Position numbers and translations under genes: made by a program
Origin: Methanothermobacter sp049720995
Lineage (GTDB): Archaea > Methanobacteriota > Methanobacteria > Methanobacteriales > Methanothermobacteraceae
Length of the DNA stretch: 14,813 bases
NCBI RefSeq assembly: GCF_049720995.1
Contig: NZ_JBNASF010000033.1
Span: 1-14,813 of the forward strand
Reading direction: 5' to 3'
Notes under the pieces: model-generated
What the model was told of the DNA's origin: nothing
The model's input: only the letters and a program-made list of their open reading frames with translations
Databases searched by the model: none
Shown here: in pieces, positions 12,451 through 14,813 of the stretch
Numbering within the stretch: the first letter of the stretch is position 1
Layout of the letters: every line of letters starts with the position of its first letter

Positions 12451-13275
12451 TTAGAATGGTGAGAAGACCCCTATGAATACCAGCCAGGCCAGTATGGTCT
12501 TGGCAACAAGGCTCAGTATGATGTACACCCGCTCACCGTAGAGGTAGTCCCTCCACTTACCAACACCCTTGTACTGGAGCAGCATGTTGATGGAGAACGT
12601 GTTGAACATCACAAAGTAGAGGAGGAGTGCAAGGTACACAAAGTCAGGTGGCTGGGTCTCTGCTGAACCAAGGGCCGCCACAAAGTATGCTGCAATGACG
12701 ATCCAGGGCGTGAAACCAGCAATACAGCCAAGCAGGTAGGGTGACCAGTCTATCTTCTCGGTGTACTGGTTGATCTTCTCCATGAGGTAACCGAACATTA
12801 TCATTGAGGCATTGAGGACGAAGATCATCACAAGTGACCAGAGGTCCCACACGCCCACAAAGGTGGCCAGTATGACGATCATTATTGAACTGGAGAGGGC
12901 ATACTCGTACCAGCGGTAGGGGTTCATACCCCTCTTCAGGTTCTCAACGTAACTCTCATTCCTCAGGAAGGCTATGGTGAAGTGTGCCACCGCAGAGATC
13001 AGAAGGAAGGATGCAAGTATCACCCCAAGGTAGCTCACCGTGAACGCCACCTCCGGGTTCGGGAGCACCTGAAAGGACGGTGGGTTCAGGGATATCACCT
13101 TGAACTTCAGGTAGAAGGTGTATATGTCCCTGTCCCAGGTCAGAAGGTAGCCCAGTGCAACCATCAGAAGACCCTGCAGGAGGTGCAGTGTCCCGGCCGC
13201 AATGTTCAGTTTACGGAGTCCCTCAAAGGTTATGGGGGACTTCTCAATCATTTTAAGTCTTTCAACATTATCCAT
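12451..13275 (-). CDS. Heliorhodopsin (seven-helix retinal protein family)
   Basis: This 274-residue membrane protein has seven hydrophobic helices at about residues 22-46, 76-103, 119-142, 145-166, 178-202, 210-234 and 247-272, with a long loop between helices 1 and 2 as in heliorhodopsins. Family motifs are RWYEYALSSSIMIVIL (helix 3), FVLNASMIMFGY (helix 4), GCIAGFTPWI (helix 5), the QYKGVGKW-YL-GERVYI segment and LSLVAKTILAW (helix 7). K259 is the position that binds retinal as a Schiff base, E124 matches the counterion, S255 precedes the lysine by four as in the type member, and H31 and H98 match the two conserved histidines of the retinal-proximal pocket. Heliorhodopsins insert with the N-terminus in the cytoplasm; their function is unsettled, with sensing or enzyme regulation proposed. 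It has its own AT-rich promoter 72 bases downstream of PEP carboxylase. Alignment was from memory. Confidence 0.9.
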   Translation of the reverse strand: MDNVERLKMIEKSPITFEGLRKLNIAAGTLHLLQGLLMVALGYLLTWDRDIYTFYLKFKVISLNPPSFQVLPNPEVAFTVSYLGVILASFLLISAVAHFTIAFLRNESYVENLKRGMNPYRWYEYALSSSIMIVILATFVGVWDLWSLVMIFVLNASMIMFGYLMEKINQYTEKIDWSPYLLGCIAGFTPWIVIAAYFVAALGSAETQPPDFVYLALLLYFVMFNTFSINMLLQYKGVGKWRDYLYGERVYIILSLVAKTILAWLVFIGVFSPF

Positions 13276-13299
13276 AACAACCCCCGGATCTACTATGTT

Positions 13300-13320
13300 T
13301 CTTAAATTATTTTAATATTT
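13300..13320 (-). promoter_or_regulatory. AT-rich probable promoter of the heliorhodopsin gene
   Basis: Read on the minus strand, the segment is all A/T except its last bases (AAATATTAAAATAATTTAAG). It lies 25-45 bases before the heliorhodopsin ATG, so a short leader carrying GGGGG would result. It is flanked by an inverted repeat: CCCCCGG at 13281-13287 and CCGGGGG at 13328-13334. Confidence 0.5.
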
Positions 13321-13347
13321 CTGTAAGCCGGGGGCTGAAAGGGGAAG

Positions 13348-14799
13348 TTACCCCAGGAACCTCCTCTGGCTTGCAGCCTCAAGTATGAGTTCCTGGAGGT
13401 TGGAGGTTCTGTTAACCCTGAGGGCCCTTATGATTTCATCAGTGACCCTGCGGTGGTTCTCATCATATTCAGGTTCAATGTACTCCTCAACCGCGGATTT
13501 AACCTCAGGGCTGAGGAATGGCGATTCAGGGTTGGCATACCTGAGAGAATCTCCAAGGTCACGCCTGAGGCCAGGGTAGACATCCTCTATGAATTCAATA
13601 TCCTCAGAGGATAGTGCATTGAAGCCCAGAAGCTCAGGGGGAACCCCCAGGGAGTAGAGGGCTGCTGTGAATGTTATTGCCCTGGGAAGTGAAACGTTAC
13701 CCATACTCCTGGCATATCCAAAGAGTCCGATGTGGAGCTTTCTCTTCCTTCTGCCCGGGACGTACCTTGCAACCCTGTTTATGATGTCCACCAGGTCCAT
13801 GACCTGCCTCCGGTACTCCCGACAGTAGGCAGAGATTATCTCAAGGGCACGGCCGGTTTCAATATCAGATGCCCTGCCTGGTTTCGCTGATCTCAGCTCC
13901 CTTATCCCCCCTATGACCTCTGAGGGTTCATGGTCGTACTTGAAGGAGGACTGGACGGTGAATGTGTATGCCCCGCTGTATTCCCCTGTAACGTCCCTCA
14001 CATTATCCGGCCTGAGGTTTCCCCTGAATGGGGCTGAACCCATACCTATGATTGGATAGAGTTTAACCCCGGTCTCCTCCTCAAGGGCCCTGAAGTCCCT
14101 GAGGGCTATCCTGTTGAGTATCGTGGCTGAGACCATACCGTAGTTCATTGCCGGGTCGGATCTTGCAAGGAAGACCCTCTGCCCTGTGAGGTCCTTACCT
14201 TCAAGGTACTCGGCTGTTATACGGGCTGCGTTGAGCATCCCCTCATGGTCCTCGAAGAGGGGTATGACGTTTATCTCATCGGGTCTGAACTCCCCGATCC
14301 ACTCCTTGACGGTTACACCATCTGCAAGCTGCAGCCTCTCCTTGCCCTTCACGAAGTCCCGGTAGTAGCTGTGGATCCTGTTGAGGCAGCTGCTGGAGGA
14401 TGTCATGGGCAGTATGACCTCAAATACAGGGGGTGCGTCCATCCCGTAAAAGAGGCTTGCGGTGTCATAGGATCTCGGTATGCTCTCAAGGGTCTCCAGG
14501 AGTATCTTGGCCTCAGCCCTCTCCACCGTGGGGTTAGGGACCCTGAGGGTTAACCTGAGGTCCTCGCCGAGGACATGATCCTGGAAGAAGGCCTGGTACT
14601 TTGTGAGGAGCTTCTTAACTACGTAGTTGTCCACTTCCTTCCCCTCACAGTCCCACATCTGCTCATCACAGCCCAGGTGTGAGAAGACATAGTAGGCCTC
14701 CCTGATCTCATCTTCACCACCGAGTTCAGGTTCTGCTGCAAAGAACGGCGGGTTCACATTGTCTGGATGCTGTGTACTCATGCATCTTGGAACCTTCAT
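13348..14799 (-). CDS. ppcA: Archaeal-type phosphoenolpyruvate carboxylase
   Basis: This 483-residue enzyme converts PEP and bicarbonate to oxaloacetate and phosphate, feeding the incomplete tricarboxylic acid pathway and aspartate-family synthesis in autotrophic methanogens. It belongs to the short archaeal PEPC class (about half the length of bacterial and plant PEPC). Signatures are RCMSTQHPDN at residues 5-14, NVIPLFEDHEGML (177-189), ARSDPAMNYG (212-221) and GMGSAPFRGNLRP (252-264), which supply the substrate- and metal-binding residues. The C-terminus is RRFLG. The ATG at 14797-14799 is chosen because GGAGTG at 14806-14811 is a well-placed ribosome site; an in-frame GTG at 14806 would overlap that motif. 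The whole gene is inside the window but its promoter is not. The same class of enzyme has been characterised from this genus. Confidence 0.95.
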   Translation of the reverse strand: MKVPRCMSTQHPDNVNPPFFAAEPELGGEDEIREAYYVFSHLGCDEQMWDCEGKEVDNYVVKKLLTKYQAFFQDHVLGEDLRLTLRVPNPTVERAEAKILLETLESIPRSYDTASLFYGMDAPPVFEVILPMTSSSSCLNRIHSYYRDFVKGKERLQLADGVTVKEWIGEFRPDEINVIPLFEDHEGMLNAARITAEYLEGKDLTGQRVFLARSDPAMNYGMVSATILNRIALRDFRALEEETGVKLYPIIGMGSAPFRGNLRPDNVRDVTGEYSGAYTFTVQSSFKYDHEPSEVIGGIRELRSAKPGRASDIETGRALEIISAYCREYRRQVMDLVDIINRVARYVPGRRKRKLHIGLFGYARSMGNVSLPRAITFTAALYSLGVPPELLGFNALSSEDIEFIEDVYPGLRRDLGDSLRYANPESPFLSPEVKSAVEEYIEPEYDENHRRVTDEIIRALRVNRTSNLQELILEAASQRRFLG

Positions 14800-14813
14800 G
14801 TTTAACACTCCAG

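Noticed and set aside
12451..13275. Bacteriorhodopsin-type ion pump
   Set aside because: The helix 3 and helix 7 motifs (WYEY, LSLVAK) and the long first loop fit heliorhodopsin; the DTD/NTQ-type pump motif in helix 3 is absent.

Overview
The window looks like a piece of a Methanothermobacter genome (a thermophilic, strictly anaerobic, hydrogenotrophic methanogen of the Methanobacteriales). The reasons are a complete archaeal A1A0 ATP synthase operon in methanogen order, an archaeal-type PEP carboxylase, several archaeal protein families (UPF0216, COG2232-like ATP-grasp, a DUF22-like protein), archaeal TATA promoters, Shine-Dalgarno motifs of the GGTGAT/GGAGG type, and tRNA genes without an encoded CCA. 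The genus assignment rests on remembered similarity of the A subunit and PEP carboxylase; no database was searched.

Layout. Bases 2-112 are the 3' end of an unidentified gene. Bases 113-334 hold an AT-rich promoter region. From 335 to 9439 a tight plus-strand operon encodes the ATP synthase in the order H-I-K-E-C-F-A-B-D, followed by a small coupled gene of unknown function (probably DUF22). The subunits form the A1 catalytic head (A, B), the central stalk (C, D, F), the two peripheral stalks (E, H), the ion-translocating stator (I) and the rotor ring (K, a duplicated proteolipid). Bases 9440-9565 contain T-rich termination signals and a 58-bp direct duplication of the 3' end and terminator of the converging gene.

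From 9566 to 10334 two small unknown genes lie on the minus strand. They are divergent, across a symmetric pair of TATA boxes, from a plus-strand UPF0216 gene (10395-10802) and a 49-residue membrane peptide gene (10817-10966). Then, all on the minus strand, come an ATP-grasp ligase (10988-12109), two tandem tRNA-Gln genes (anticodons TTG and CTG), a seven-helix heliorhodopsin homologue (12451-13275) and PEP carboxylase (13348-14799).

How the genes work together. The ATP synthase uses the ion gradient made by methanogenesis; its rotor subunit carries residues resembling a Na+ site. PEP carboxylase supplies oxaloacetate to the incomplete tricarboxylic acid pathway used in autotrophic biosynthesis. 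The tRNA-Gln pair would be charged through the archaeal Glu-tRNA(Gln)/GatDE route. The most striking item is the heliorhodopsin: it keeps the retinal-binding lysine, the glutamate counterion and both conserved histidines, yet sits in an organism type that lives without oxygen and has no obvious way to make retinal.
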